Source of the DNA: Haematococcus lacustris
Lineage: Eukaryota > Chlorophyta > Chlorophyceae > Chlamydomonadales > Haematococcaceae
Reading direction: 5' to 3'
Length of the DNA stretch: 64,000 nt
NCBI GenBank assembly: GCA_030144725.1
Contig: JASKMD010000027.1
Location: 1,089,533-1,153,532, forward strand
The notes below the pieces were generated by a model. It searched no databases and was not told the origin of the DNA. It saw nothing but the letters and a program-made list of their open reading frames with translations. Positions 1 to 10,744 of the stretch are shown here, piece after piece; position 1 is the stretch's first letter; every line of letters starts with the position of its first letter. A program made the translations under genes and the position numbers.

Positions 1-1043
1 GCAATTGCCCTGTCTTGGCTGAAGCCGCATCTTGGACCCACGCTAATGTTACACTTCCAGTTCAGCCCTGCCTAGTTCAGCCAAGCAGAGCAGGTCTTGT
101 CCCGGCTGGTCACTGTTGATGGCAGCCAAGCAGATCAGCCAGTGGCTATGGTGTTGGAGCAGCTGCGGCGAGGCTGGGGTGCACCCCCGCTAGAGCTGCT
201 TTCCCGCATGCAGCTGTTGCCTGCCCGTTTTGCTCCACACCTCACCGGCCACCCTTGGAAATGGTGGGCTGAGAGGGGGGGCTTTGCCCCCCTACTGCAG
301 GCAGCGGCGCAGCGGGTTTTGTGCATCCCGGCAGCAGCTGCAGCAAACGAGCGGGTTTTCAGCTCGTTCAAGCACATTTGGAGCGACAAGCGGTCAAGCT
401 TGCTGTTGGGCTGCATGTGGCTCCTGGCGTTCATCTACGTCAACAAGAGGGTCCTGGAGCGCAAACCTAAGCCACAGCCAGAGGCTGAGTGGCAGCAGTT
501 TGCGCAGTGGATGCAACACATGCCCGCAGAAGCATAATGCCCGTGGAAGCACCCAGGTAATCGCACGTTGTATAACCATATGTCTTGTACTATGTGTCTT
601 GCACCATCCTTGAAGCATTTGTTTGTTGCATATTGTTTAATGGCAGCTCTGCATGGAGACTTACACACATGACCATGGATTGTTGTTGTCACCAATCTCA
701 GGTGAGGACGGTACCGGACACGTGCTATTGTATAGAGACCGCCATGGAGCTCGTGGGCTGCAAAGTTGGCTCGAGCTCTGGCTTGTCAATATCAGGCCAG
801 ATCTGACCTCAGGCATCAGATGTGAAGTGGAGAATAGCCTTCGTAGTATCGTGAAAGCAGCTGCAAGTTTACAAAGATATAACTAGGAAGATTAGAAGGA
901 GCTTAGCAAGTGACAAATGTTGGTCACATGCAGCCGAAAAAAGGTGCAGACGGTTCGGTTGCCGTCTGCGGACGAAAAGACATCCGTCTTTCGTCTGTTC
1001 GTCTACGGTCTCGTCTTTTCGTCTTGTCGTCTTCACAGCCCTG
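1..1043 (+). mobile_element. 3' part of a hAT DNA transposon (5' end outside window)
   Basis: The coding exon at 94-537 belongs to the hAT transposase family. About 500 bp downstream, the sequence runs through copies of CGTCTTTCGTCT-like motifs and ends in CACAGCCCTG at 1034-1043. Read inwards on the other strand this gives CAGGGCTGTG, a typical hAT terminal inverted repeat start. The next 8 bases, 1044-1051, would be the target site duplication, but the left end lies outside the window so this cannot be confirmed. The repeated CGTCT-type motifs near the end resemble the subterminal repeats that hAT transposases bind. The right boundary is inferred. Confidence 0.6.
94..537 (+). CDS. hAT transposase, C-terminal dimerisation exon
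   Basis: This is the last exon of a hAT-family transposase, the enzyme that cuts and pastes hAT elements through a DDE catalytic core. What is visible is the C-terminal hATC dimerisation region. The diagnostic stretch is around residues 75-115, with AAANERVFSSFKHIWSDKR followed by a hydrophobic helix (LLAFIYVNKR). The N-terminal BED finger and the catalytic aspartates are not in the window. No good ATG opens the frame. A CAG acceptor at 91-93 precedes GTC TTG, so I start the exon at 94, joined to upstream exons outside the window. The frame ends with TAA at 535-537. It could be a decayed fragment, since upstream exons cannot be seen. Confidence 0.7.
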   Translation, partial: VLSRLVTVDGSQADQPVAMVLEQLRRGWGAPPLELLSRMQLLPARFAPHLTGHPWKWWAERGGFAPLLQAAAQRVLCIPAAAAANERVFSSFKHIWSDKRSSLLLGCMWLLAFIYVNKRVLERKPKPQPEAEWQQFAQWMQHMPAEA

Positions 1044-1242
1044 ATTGCCTCTAACCATGCTAGTACAGGGACGTCTGAATGAGAGGGCAAGGGGTTTGGC
1101 AGTGGCACCTCACTCAGGCAAATTAGTAACAGCATTTTTGAGATTCGGAGCCTCGGACTTGGTACATAGACAAATGAAGGCATTGTAAGATTGGGGGTCG
1201 AAACTAAAATTCGTGATTTTGCGCGGTTGGTGAGATACGGCC

Positions 1243-1925
1243 ATGCTACAGTACTGTAGGTGTCTACAGTACTGTCGGGGTACCTCGCGAGTACACGAAC
1301 AGTACTGTAGACACCTACAGTACTGTAGACCCCTACAGTACTGTAGGTGTCTACAGTACTGTCGGGGTACCTCGAGAGACCACTTACAGTACTGTAGGTA
1401 CCTACAGTACTGTAGACATCTACAGTACTGTAGACATCTACAGTACTGTAGGTACCTCGAGGTACCTCGAGAGACCATTTACAGTACTGTAGGTACCTAC
1501 AGTACTGTAGACATCTACAGTACTGTAGACATCTAGAGTACTGTAGACATCTACAGTACTGTAGACATCTACAGTACTGTAGGTACCTCGAGGTACCTCG
1601 AGAGACCATTTACAGTACTGTAGGTACCTACAGTACTGTAGACATCTACAGTACTGTAGACGTCTACAGTACTATAGACATCTACAGTACTGTAGACATC
1701 TACAGTACTGTAGACATCTACAGTACTGTAGGTACCTCGAGGTACCTCGAGAGACCATTTACAGTACTGTAGGTACCTACAGTACTGTAGACATCTACAG
1801 TACTGTAGACATCTACAGTACTATAGACATCTACAGTACTGTAGACATCTACAGTACTGTAGACATCTACAGTACCTCGAGGTACCTCGAGGTACCTCGA
1901 GAGACCACTTACAGTACTGTAGCCT
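1243..1925. repeat. 18-bp palindromic satellite with GGTACCTCGAG interruptions
   Basis: Every monomer contains TACAGTACTGTA, a perfect 12-bp palindrome, followed by a 6-bp linker, most often GACATC here. At intervals (about 1451, 1582 and 1731) the array is broken by tandem GGTACCTCGAG blocks and GAGACC. This makes a higher-order unit of about 131-149 bp, differing by one 18-bp monomer. Open frames through it on both strands are repeat translations. The sequence between 1044 and 1242 shows nothing recognisable. Confidence 0.95.
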
Positions 1926-2013
1926 TTAAGCACTTAGAAAAGTTCTGAACATCTCACTTGCATTCAAGGCCGTCCAACACTTAGTCGCAGCATCGTGTAG
2001 CCGGTATTGCAGC

Positions 2014-2215
2014 GATGGCATCGCACGAGGTTACCCATACTCGCAGCCACATCTAGCCCATACTCGCAGCCACATACTCGGCAATCAACCTCGCGGCCAC
2101 ACAGCTGGTCCACAGATGGCATCGCACGAGGTTACCCATACTCGCAGCCACATCTAGCCCATACTCGCAGCCACATACTCGGCAATCAACCTCGCGGCCA
2201 CTCAGCTGGTCCAGC
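2014..2215. repeat. Two-copy 101-bp tandem repeat
   Basis: A segment beginning GATGGCATCGCACGAGG at 2014 is repeated at 2115, a period of 101 bp, with very few differences. Each copy itself contains short repeats of ACTCGCAGCCACAT. No coding sense is visible. Confidence 0.85.
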
Positions 2216-2261
2216 AGCGCAGAAGCATACCTGTGAGGCAGCTCGGTGCGAGGATCTCACC

Positions 2262-2385
2262 TCGCAGCCAGCCTCGCAGCCATTTTCCACGCAGCCAGCC
2301 TCGCAGCCAGTTTCGCAGCCAGCCTCGCAGCCAGCCTCGCAGCCAGCATCGCAGCTAGCCTCGCGGCCAGTTTCCTCGCAACGAT
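2262..2385. repeat. CAGCCTCG-type 8-12 bp minisatellite
   Basis: Irregular tandem copies of CTCGCAGCCAG. The frames read as Ser-Gln-Pro-Ala on one strand and Cys-Glu-Ala-Gly on the other, both repeat artefacts. 2386-2626 holds no recognisable feature. Confidence 0.8.
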
Positions 2386-2626
2386 TCTCCGCAATGAATC
2401 GCAAGCATTGATGCACCAACGCAAGGCAGGTGCAACGTGTTGTGAGCAGCGAAGAGGCCAGACGGACTATGGTAAGAGCTTAGGACCAAGGTAAGAGCTT
2501 AGAAGGAGCTAGCATTGCGCAGCATAGCCCTTAGTATCCAGCCTAACCGCTACCACACCTGGTTGCTGCAGGTCTTACAATCACGCCTAGTACCCCCCTG
2601 ATTACCACTCCCTCCCAGTCCCCCTC

Positions 2627-2678
2627 ACCACCACCACCACCACCACCACCACCACCACCACCACCACCACCACCACCA
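2627..2678. repeat. (CCA)n microsatellite
   Basis: About 17 uninterrupted CAC/CCA triplets. Confidence 0.95.
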
Positions 2679-2740
2679 TTTCATCACCTCTCACAACGTT
2701 CCCACTGTTGCCTCCCTTGTGTTGCCTCCCTTGTGTTGCA

Positions 2741-3074
2741 GCCCAGCCCAGCCCAGCCCAGCCCAGCCCAGCCCAGCCCAGCCCAGCCCAGCCCAGCCCA
2801 GCCCAGCCCAGCCCAGCCCAGCCCAGCCCAGCCCAGCCCAGCCTAGCCCAGCCCAGCCCAGCCCAGCCCAGCCCAGCCCAGCCCAGCCCAGCCCAGCCCA
2901 GCCCAGCCCAGCCCAGCCCAGCCCAGCCCAGCCCAGCCCAGCCCAGCCCAGCCCAGCCCAGCCCAGCCCAGCCCAGCCCAGCCCAGCCCAGCCCAGCCCA
3001 GCCCAGCCCAGCCCAGCCCAGCCCAGCCCAGCCCAGCCCAGCCCAGCCCAGCCCAGCCCAGCCCAGCCCAGCCC
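2741..3074. repeat. (GCCCA)n pentanucleotide array
   Basis: About 66 tandem GCCCA units, with a single visible variant (GCCTA) near 2841. Because 5 is not a multiple of 3, all frames stay open and yield Ala-Gln-Pro-Ser or Gly-Leu-Gly-Trp-Ala runs. These are not genes. Confidence 0.97.
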
Positions 3075-3989
3075 TACTCTCCCACACTGCACTTCCTACC
3101 GAGGTGAGGACAAAGGAAGGTGGGTTGTAATGGAGGGCTGCTACACCTGCCCCTCCATCTGCCAGCTCTACATCTCCCTACTCTATTGGTGAGTGCATCC
3201 AGTACCCATGTCCAATGTTTGCTTCCGTTGACAAATCGTCACACCATTGCCGCAGGTCTTGTGCGCCTACACCTGAGACTATCGATGCCCTCCCCACTTC
3301 TCTCGCCCTCCCCATGGACCTCTCCTTCCCTTCCCTCCCCTTCCTCCCCTTCCTCCCACACACATATACACCACACCCCAGCAAAAGGTGAGTGCAGGTA
3401 TGTGGCACCCTGTACCCACCTTCACCGCTAGCATGCCCCTTGTCACGCTGCAGGATTGATCGTCACACCCTTCCCCATCCCCTTTTCCTCCCCTTTCCCA
3501 CGCCCACCACCAACGCCCAGCTTGTCGTCCCTCCACTTCCACCTCTACCCACCCCCCACTTCCCCCCTCCCCGTCACCTCTCCCCTGACATCCCAGCAGC
3601 CAGGAGAAAGCCCACCCCACCCACCCTCTTCCCACCCCTCCCTTCCCCCTCTCCCTCCCTCTCCCCTCCCATACTTGTCAAGCCTCCTCTTCCCCTCTCC
3701 CACCCTTCGATTGACGTGGCATCGCAACCCCCACCTCACCCCACCCCACCTTCCCTTCCCTACACCCTACACTCCCCACCGCAGTCCCACCCCACTGGCG
3801 CAAGGGATATGTTGCCTGGTGTGAGCAGGTAGGAGGCCAGGAGGACCACAAAGGTTAGGCCACGGTGAAGGCTAACACAGTGCCCAGCCTGGTCACCCTA
3901 CCGCACGTGCACGCCCCTTGGTTGCAGGTCTAGTGGGCACCTCCCTTCCACTTCCCATTCCCCTACACAACCACCCCCTCCCAATTCAT
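3075..3989. other. C-rich, pyrimidine-skewed spacer, no gene seen
   Basis: The plus strand is strongly C/T-rich with CCCTTCCC and CCCCACC runs. Long frames are low-complexity Pro/Ser/Thr. No conserved motif or convincing exon was found. Confidence 0.6.
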
Positions 3990-4150
3990 CCTCCCCCGCC
4001 CCCGCCCCCGCCCCCGCCCCCGCCCCCGCCCCCGCCCCCGCCCCCGCCCCCGCCCCCGCCCCCGCCCCCGCCCCCCGCCCCCGCCCCCGCCCCCGCCCCC
4101 GCCCCCGCCCCCGCCCCCGCCCCCGCCCCCGCCCCCGCCCCCGCCCCCGC
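3990..4150. repeat. (CCCCCG)n hexanucleotide array
   Basis: About 27 CCCCCG units with one slippage near 4072 (CCCCCC). The complementary strand is G-rich with runs of five G, so G-quadruplex formation is expected. It is followed to 4405 by degenerate CCCAACC/CTCCCGCCTCC repeats. Confidence 0.95.
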
Positions 4151-4459
4151 TCCCTCCCCTGCCCCCACCCCCACCCATGCCCCCACCCACCCCAACCCAT
4201 GCCCCCAACCCATGCCCCACCCACCCAAACCCATGCCCCCAACCCAACCCACCCCCGCCCAGCCCAACCCGGTTGAGCCTCCCGCCTCCCCACCTCCCGC
4301 CTCCCTGCCTCCCGCCTCCCCGTCTCCCGCCTCCCTGCCTCCCACCTCCCGCCTTCCACATCTACCCCCCCTCCCCGCCTTCACTCTTCCACTCCCCCCC
4401 TTCCTAGCAGCAGTCATCAAGCAGCCAAAAGGTAGGTAGGTGCTACAGTGCCCCTACTA

Positions 4460-5060
4460 TATCTGCTGCTGCGCCCCTGCTGCTGCTGCTGCTGCCCCCC
4501 CTACTGCTGCTGCTGCTTCGCCCCTGCTGCTGCTGCTGCCCCCCTGCTGCTGCTGCTGCCCCCCTGCTGCTGCTGCTGCTGCGCCCCTGCTGCTGCTGCT
4601 GCTGCTGCCCCCCTGCTGCTGCTGCTGCTGCCCCCCTGCTGCTGCTGCTGCGCCCCTGCTGCTGCTGCTGCTGCCCCCCTACTGCTGCTACTGCTGCGCC
4701 CCTACTGCTGCTGCTGCTGCCCCCCTACTGCTGCTGCTGCTTCGCCCCTGCTGCTGCTGCTGCGCCCCTGCTGCTGCCGCTGCCCCCCTACTGCTGCTGC
4801 TGCTGCGCCCCTGCTGCTGCTGCTGCTGCCCCCCCCGCTGCTGCTGCTGCTGCCCCCCTACTGCTGCTGCTGCTGCGCCCCTGCTGCTGCTGCTGCTGCC
4901 CCCCTGCTGCTGCTGCTGCCCCCCTGCTGCTGCTGCTGCTGCCCCCCTACTGCTGCTGCTGCTGCCCCCCTACTGCTGCTGCTGCTGCCCCCCTACTGCT
5001 GCTGCTGCTGCCCCCCTACTGCTGCTGCTGCTGCCCCCCCCCCTGCTGCTGCTGCCACCC
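4460..5060. repeat. Interrupted (CTG)n trinucleotide tract
   Basis: Blocks of four to six CTG triplets are separated by CCCCCCTA, CGCCCCTG or CCCCCCTG, giving an irregular unit of about 20-24 bp repeated some 28 times. Reading frames give alternating poly-Leu, poly-Cys and poly-Ala with Pro-Pro breaks. Frame-neutral repetition and lack of any non-repeat flank argue against coding. Confidence 0.9.
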
Positions 5061-5075
5061 ATGTTGCTGCTGCCT

Positions 5076-7113
5076 ACTGTAGGTGTCTACAGTACTGTAG
5101 GGTGTCTACAGTACTGTAGGTGTCTACAGTACTGTAGGTGTCTACAGTACTGTAGGTGTCTGCAGTACTATAGGTGTCTACAGTACTGTAGGTGTCTGCA
5201 GTACTGTAGGGGTCTACAGTACTGTAGGGTGACTACAGTACTGTAGGTGTCTACAGTACTGTAGGTGTCTACAGTACTGTAGATGTCTACAGTACTGTAG
5301 GGTGACTACAGTACTGTAGGTGTCTGCAGTACTGTAGGTGTCTACAGTACTGTAGGTGTCTGCAGTACTGTAGGGGTCTACAGTACTGTAGGGTGACTAC
5401 AGTACTGTAGGTGTCTACAGTACTGTAGGTGTCTACAGTACTGTAGGTGTCTACAGTACTGTAGATGTCTACAGTACTGTAGACCCCTACAGTACTGTAG
5501 GTGTCTACAGTACTGTAGGGTGTCTACAGTACTGTAGGTGTCTACAGTACTGTAGGATGTCTACAGTACTGTAGATGTCTACAGTACTGTAGGTGTCTAC
5601 AGTACTGTAGGGTGTCTACAGTACTGTAGGTGACTACAGTACTGTAGGTGTCTACAGTACTGTAGGTGTCTACAGTACTGTAGGTGTCTACAGTACTGTA
5701 GATGTCTACAGTACTGTAGACCCCTACAGTACTGTAGGTGTCTACAGTATTGTAGGGTGTCTACAGTACTGTAGGTGTCTACAGTACTGTAGGATGTCTA
5801 CAGTACTGTAGGTGTCTACAGTACTGTAGGTGTCTACAGTACTGTAGGTGTCTACAGTACTGTAGGTGTCTACAGTACTGTAGGTGTCTACAGTACTGTA
5901 GGTGTCTACAGTACTGTAGGTGTCTACAGTACTGTAGGTGTCTACAGTACTGTAGGTGTCTACAGTACTGTAGGTGTCTACAGTACTGTAGGTGTCTACA
6001 GTACTGTAGGTGTCTACAGTACTGTAGATGTCTACAGTACTGTAGGTGTCTACAGTACTGTAGGTGTCTTCAGTACTGTAGATGTCTACAGTACTGTAGG
6101 TTTCTACAGTACTGTAGGTGTCTACAGTACTGTAGGGGTCTACAGTACTGTAGGGTGACTACAGTACTGTAGGTGTCTACAGTACTGTAGGTGTCTACAG
6201 TACTGTAGGGGTCTACAGTACTGTAGACATCTACAGTACTGTAGACATCCTACAGTACTGTAGACATCCTAGAGTACTGTAGGGTGTCTACAGTACTGTA
6301 GGTGACTACAGTACTGTAGGTGTCTACAGTACTGTAGGTGTCTACAGTACTGTAGATGTCTACAGTACTGTAGACACCTACAGTACTGTAGGTGTCTACA
6401 ATACTGTAGGGTGTCTACAGTACTGTAGGTGTCTACAGTACTGTAGGATGTCTACAGTACTGTAGGTGTCTACAGTACTGTAGGTGTCTACAATACTGTA
6501 GGTGTCTACAGTACTGTAGGTGTCTACAATACTGTAGGGTGTCTACAGTACTGTAGGTGTCTACAGTACTGTAGGTGTCTACAGTACTGTAGGTGTCTAC
6601 AGTACTGTAGGTGTCTACAGTACCGTAGGTGTCTACAGTACCGTAAGTGTCTACAGTACCGTAAGTGTCTACAGTACTGTAGGTGTCTACAGTACTGTAG
6701 GTGTCTACAGTACTGTAGGTGTCTACAGTACTGTAGGTGTCTACAGTACTGTAGGTGTCTACAGTACTGTAGGTGTCTACAGTACTCTAGAGGTCTACAG
6801 TACTGTAGGGTGACTACAGTACTGTAGGTGTCTACAGTACTGTAGGTGTCTACAGTACTGTAGATGTCTACAGTACTGTAGACCCCTACAGTACTGTAGG
6901 TGTCTACAGAACTGTAGGGTGTCTACAGTACTGTAGGTGTCTACAGTACTGTAGGATGTCTACAGTACTGTAGATGTCTACAGTACTGTAGACCCCTACA
7001 GTACTGTAGGTGTCTACAGTACTGTAGGTGTCTACAGTACTGTAGGTGTCTACAGTATTGTAGGTGTCTACAGTACTGTAGGTGTCTACAGTACTGTAGG
7101 TGTCTACAGTACT
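5076..7113. repeat. 18-bp palindromic satellite array, main block
   Basis: More than 100 copies of the monomer CTACAGTACTGTAGGTGT, each with the self-complementary 12-mer TACAGTACTGTA. Linkers vary (GGTGTC, GATGTC, GGGGTC, GGGTGAC, GACCCC). A short inner block near 6220-6275 has the linker reversed (GACATC). Occasional point variants (CAATACTGTA, ACCGTA, CTCTAG) break individual palindromes, so the array is not perfectly homogenised. Confidence 0.97.
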
Positions 7114-7215
7114 GTTGGAGTAAGGAGGTTGAGGTCAGTCAGACCATCAGAGTTTCTGGGAGTACTTGACTAAAGTGTGAGGCAGTTTTAGTTCGCGCTC
7201 TGCTGTAGGGCCTTT

Positions 7216-7353
7216 ACTGCGTTTGTCCGGTCGAGGCCATCCCTCTAACGAGTGCTGTGCTGCCTTTAGGTGAGCGTAAGCTCGCCCTATGTTTGTAACT
7301 GCGTTTGTCCGGTCGAGGCCATCCCTCTAACGAGTGCTGTGCTGCCTTTAGGT
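7216..7353. repeat. Internal 82-bp-period duplication before the gag-like frame
   Basis: A 56-bp segment starting ACTGCGTTTGTCCGGTCG at 7216 recurs at 7298. Each copy ends GCTGCCTTTAGGT; the first continues as GGTGAGC, which looks like a splice donor. The same structure occurs in copy 2 near 10112-10249. Confidence 0.8.
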
Positions 7354-7371
7354 TATGGGCCCACAAGCCTA

Positions 7372-7668
7372 ATGCCGAAATCTGAGGGAGGCAAAGAAAC
7401 TCCCGGCTCGCAGTCCAGTGCGATGGCAACTTTGCCATATATTTCGCCGCCAATCCTCGTGCTGAATGCGTCCACATCGTTTGTCGAATGGAAGGGGAAT
7501 GCGCAGGGAGCGCTCATGATGGCAGGCTGCTGGAGTGCTATGTGTGGCACAGACAGCGACCCAGCGCGCAATGAGCGCGCTTATGCATGGCTATTGTGCT
7601 GCTGCAAGGGGCACTACCTCAGCATGGTGCAGGCAGCGAAGACAGCACCTGCAGCCTGGAAGGGGGTT
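7372..7668 (+). pseudogene. Copia-like gag fragment, copy 1, truncated by telomere-like repeat
   Basis: The frame from the ATG at 7372 encodes about 99 non-repetitive residues. A central stretch (SFVEWKGNAQGALMMAGCW, then RAYAWLLCCCKGHY and TAPAAWKGV) has the spacing of aromatic and hydrophobic residues seen in the N-terminal gag of Copia elements: an early Trp, an Ala-x-hydrophobic helix, then a second Trp. The frame then runs directly into CCCTAA repeats and reads as Asn-Pro, so the coding part ends at about 7668. No protease, integrase or RT follows. The family call rests on pattern only. Confidence 0.45.
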
Positions 7669-7872
7669 AGGGTTAACCCTAACCCTAACCCTAACCCTAA
7701 CCCTAACCCTAACCCTAACCCTAACCCTAACCCTAACCCTAACCCTAACCCTAACCCTAACCCTAACCCTAACCCTAACCCTAACCCTAACCCTAACCCT
7801 AACCCTAACCCTAACCCTAACCCTAACCCTAACCCTAACCCTAACCCTAACCCTAACCCTAACCCTAACCCT
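7669..7872. repeat. Telomere-like array with inverted junction, copy 1
   Basis: GGTTAGGGTTAACCCTAACC at the left edge contains the palindrome AGGGTTAACCCT centred between 7674 and 7675. To its right lie 33 CCCTAA units. A G-strand motif followed by C-strand motifs is the head-to-head arrangement left by end-to-end joining of telomere sequence. The G-side is only about two units long. Confidence 0.95.
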
Positions 7873-8106
7873 ACAGCACTGTAGACACCTACAGTACTGT
7901 AGACATCTACAGTACTGTAGACACCTACAGTACTGTAGACATCCTACAGTACTGTATACACCTACAGTACTGTAGACACCTACAGTACTGTAGACACCTA
8001 CAGTACTGTAGACACCTACAGTACTGTAGGGGTCTACAGTACTGTAGACATCTACAGTACTGTAGACATCCTACAGTACTGTAGACACCTACAGTACTGT
8101 AGACCC
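7873..8106. repeat. 18-bp satellite, reversed linker orientation
   Basis: The same palindromic monomer as the main block but with GACACC/GACATC linkers, the complement of GGTGTC/GATGTC. Orientation flips at the telomere-like array and flips back near 8107-8120, where the core is partly duplicated (CAGTACAGTACTG). Confidence 0.93.
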
Positions 8107-10009
8107 CTACAGTACAGTACTGTAGGTGTCTACAGTACTGTAGGTGTCTACAATACTGTAGGTGTCTACAGTACTGTAGGTGTCTACAGTACTGTAGGTG
8201 TCTACAGTACTGTAGGTGTCTGCAGTACTGTAGGGGTCTACAGTACTGTAGGGTGACTACAGTACTGTAGGTGTCTACAGTACTGTAGGTGTCTACAGTA
8301 CTGTAGATGTCTACAGTACTGTAGGGTGACTACAGTACTGTAGGGGTCTACAGTACTGTAGGGTGACTACAGTACTGTAGGTGTCTACAGTACTGTAGGT
8401 GTCTACAGTACTGTAGGTGTCTACAGTACTGTAGATGTCTACAGTACTGTAGACCCCTACAGTACTGTAGGTGTCTACAGTACTGTAGGGTGTCTACAGT
8501 ACTGTAGGTGTCTACAGTACTGTAGGATGTCTACAGTACTGTAGATGTCTACAGTACTGTAGGTGTCTACAGTACTGTAGGGTGTCTACAGTACTGTAGG
8601 TGACTACAGTACTGTAGGTGTCTACAGTACTGTAGGTGTCTACAGTACTGTAGGTGTCTACAGTACTGTAGATGTCTACAGTACTGTAGACCCCTACAGT
8701 ACTGTAGGTGTCTACAGTATTGTAGGGTGTCTACAGTACTGTAGGTGTCTACAGTACTGTAGGTGTCTACAGTACTGTAGGTGTCTACAGTACTGTAGGT
8801 GTCTACAGTACTGTAGGTGTCTACAGTACTGTAGGTGTCTACAGTACTGTAGGTGTCTACAGTACTGTAGGTGTCTACAGTACTGTAGGTGTCTACAGTA
8901 CTGTAGGTGTCTACAGTACTGTAGGTGTCTACAGTACTGTAGGTGTCTACAGTACTGTAGGTGTCTACAGTACTGTAGGTGTCTACAGTACTGTAGATGT
9001 CTACAGTACTGTAGGTGTCTTCAGTACTGTAGGTGTCTACAGTACTGTAGGTTTCTACAGTACTGTAGGTGTCTACAGTACTGTAGGGGTCTACAGTACT
9101 GTAGGGTGACTACAGTACTGTAGGTGTCTACAGTACTGTAGGTGTCTACAGTACTGTAGGGGTCTACAGTACTGTAGACATCTACAGTACTGTAGACATC
9201 CTACAGTACTGTAGACATCCTACAGTACTGTAGGTGACTACAGTACTGTAGGTGTCTACAGTACTGTAGGTGTCTACAGTACTGTAGATGTCTACAGTAC
9301 TGTAGACACCTACAGTACTGTAGGTGTCTACAATACTGTAGGGTGTCTACAGTACTGTAGGTGTCTACAGTACTGTAGGATGTCTACAGTACTGTAGGTG
9401 TCTACAGTACTGTAGGTGTCTACAATACTGTAGGGTGTCTACAGTACTGTAGGTGTCTACAGTACTGTAGGTGTCTACAGTACTGTAGGTGTCTACAGTA
9501 CTGTAGGTGTCTACAGTACCGTAGGTGTCTACAGTACCGTAAGTGTCTACAGTACTGTAGGTGTCTACAGTACTGTAGGTGTCTACAGTACTGTAGGTGT
9601 CTACAGTACTGTAGGTGTCTACAGTACTGTAGGTGTCTACAGTACTGTAGGTGTCTACAGTACTGTAGGTGTCTACAGTACTCTAGAGGTCTACAGTACT
9701 GTAGGGTGACTACAGTACTGTAGGTGTCTACAGTACTGTAGGTGTCTACAGTACTGTAGATGTCTACAGTACTGTAGACCCCTACAGTACTGTAGGTGTC
9801 TACAGAACTGTAGGGTGTCTACAGTACTGTAGGTGTCTACAGTACTGTAGGATGTCTACAGTACTGTAGATGTCTACAGTACTGTAGACCCCTACAGTAC
9901 TGTAGGTGTCTACAGTACTGTAGGTGTCTACAGTACTGTAGGTGTCTACAGTACTGTAGGTGTCTACAGTACTGTAGGTGTCTACAGTACTGTAGGTGTC
10001 TACAGTACT
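8107..10009. repeat. 18-bp palindromic satellite, second block
   Basis: More than 100 further copies in the same orientation as 5076-7113. Long runs of identical monomers (about 8750-8990) alternate with variant linkers in an order very like that of the first block, as expected if the whole block was duplicated. Confidence 0.96.
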
Positions 10010-10267
10010 GTTGGAGTAAGGAGGTTGAGGTCAGTCAGACCATCAGAGTTTCTGGGAGTACTTGACTAAAGTGTGAGGCAGTTTTAGTTCGCGCTCTGCT
10101 GTAGGGCCTTTACTGCGTTTGTCCGGTCGAGGCCATCCCTCTAACGAGTGCTGTGCTGCCTTTAGGTGAGCGTAAGCTCGCCCTATGTTTGTAACTGCGT
10201 TTGTCCGGTCGAGGCCATCCCTCTAACGAGTGCTGTGCTGCCTTTAGGTTATGGGCCCACAAGCCTA

Positions 10268-10564
10268 ATGCCGAAATCTGAGGGAGGCAAAGAAACTCCC
10301 GGCTCGCAGTCCAGTGCGATGGCAACTTTGCCATATATTTCGCCGCCAATCCTCGTGCTGAATGCGTCCACATCGTTTGTCGAATGGAAGGGGAATGCGC
10401 AGGGAGCGCTCATGATGGCAGGCTGCTGGAGTGCTATGTGTGGCACAGACAGCGACCCAGCGCGCAATGAGCGCGCTTATGCATGGCTATTGTGCTGCTG
10501 CAAGGGGCACTACCTCAGCATGGTGCAGGCAGCGAAGACAGCACCTGCAGCCTGGAAGGGGGTT
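10268..10564 (+). pseudogene. Copia-like gag fragment, copy 2
   Basis: Same peptide as at 7372-7668, carried by the 2896-bp duplication. It also runs straight into the CCCTAA array. See copy 1 for the motif basis and its uncertainty. Confidence 0.45.
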
Positions 10565-10744
10565 AGGGTTAACCCTAACCCTAACCCTAACCCTAACCCT
10601 AACCCTAACCCTAACCCTAACCCTAACCCTAACCCTAACCCTAACCCTAACCCTAACCCTAACCCTAACCCTAACCCTAACCCTAACCCTAACCCTAACC
10701 CTAACCCTAACCCTAACCCTAACCCTAACCCTAACCCTAACCCT
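10565..10744. repeat. Telomere-like array with inverted junction, copy 2
   Basis: The same AGGGTTAACCCT junction, centred between 10570 and 10571, followed by 29 CCCTAA units. It is four units shorter than copy 1, so array length has changed since the duplication. Confidence 0.95.

Larger units (their letters stand above)
7114..10009. repeat. 2.9-kb segmental tandem duplication, copy 1
   Basis: The unique sequence from about 7114 reappears with an offset of 2896 bp (7372 corresponds to 10268), including the gag-like frame, the telomere-like array and the following satellite. Copy 2 runs from 10010. The gag-like peptides read identically in both copies. The telomere-like arrays differ by 24 bp (four units). 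This is a recent large tandem duplication, or an assembly duplication. Confidence 0.85.

Noticed and set aside
2602..3192. Frames of Ala-Gln-Pro-Ser and Gly-Leu-Gly-Trp
   Set aside because: Pentanucleotide array artefact, open in overlapping frames on both strands.
5076..7113. CRISPR-like array of regularly spaced palindromic repeats
   Set aside because: The 18-bp period leaves only 6-bp linkers that are themselves repeated, there are no unique spacers and no cas genes, and the setting is a spliceosomal-intron eukaryote. It is a satellite.
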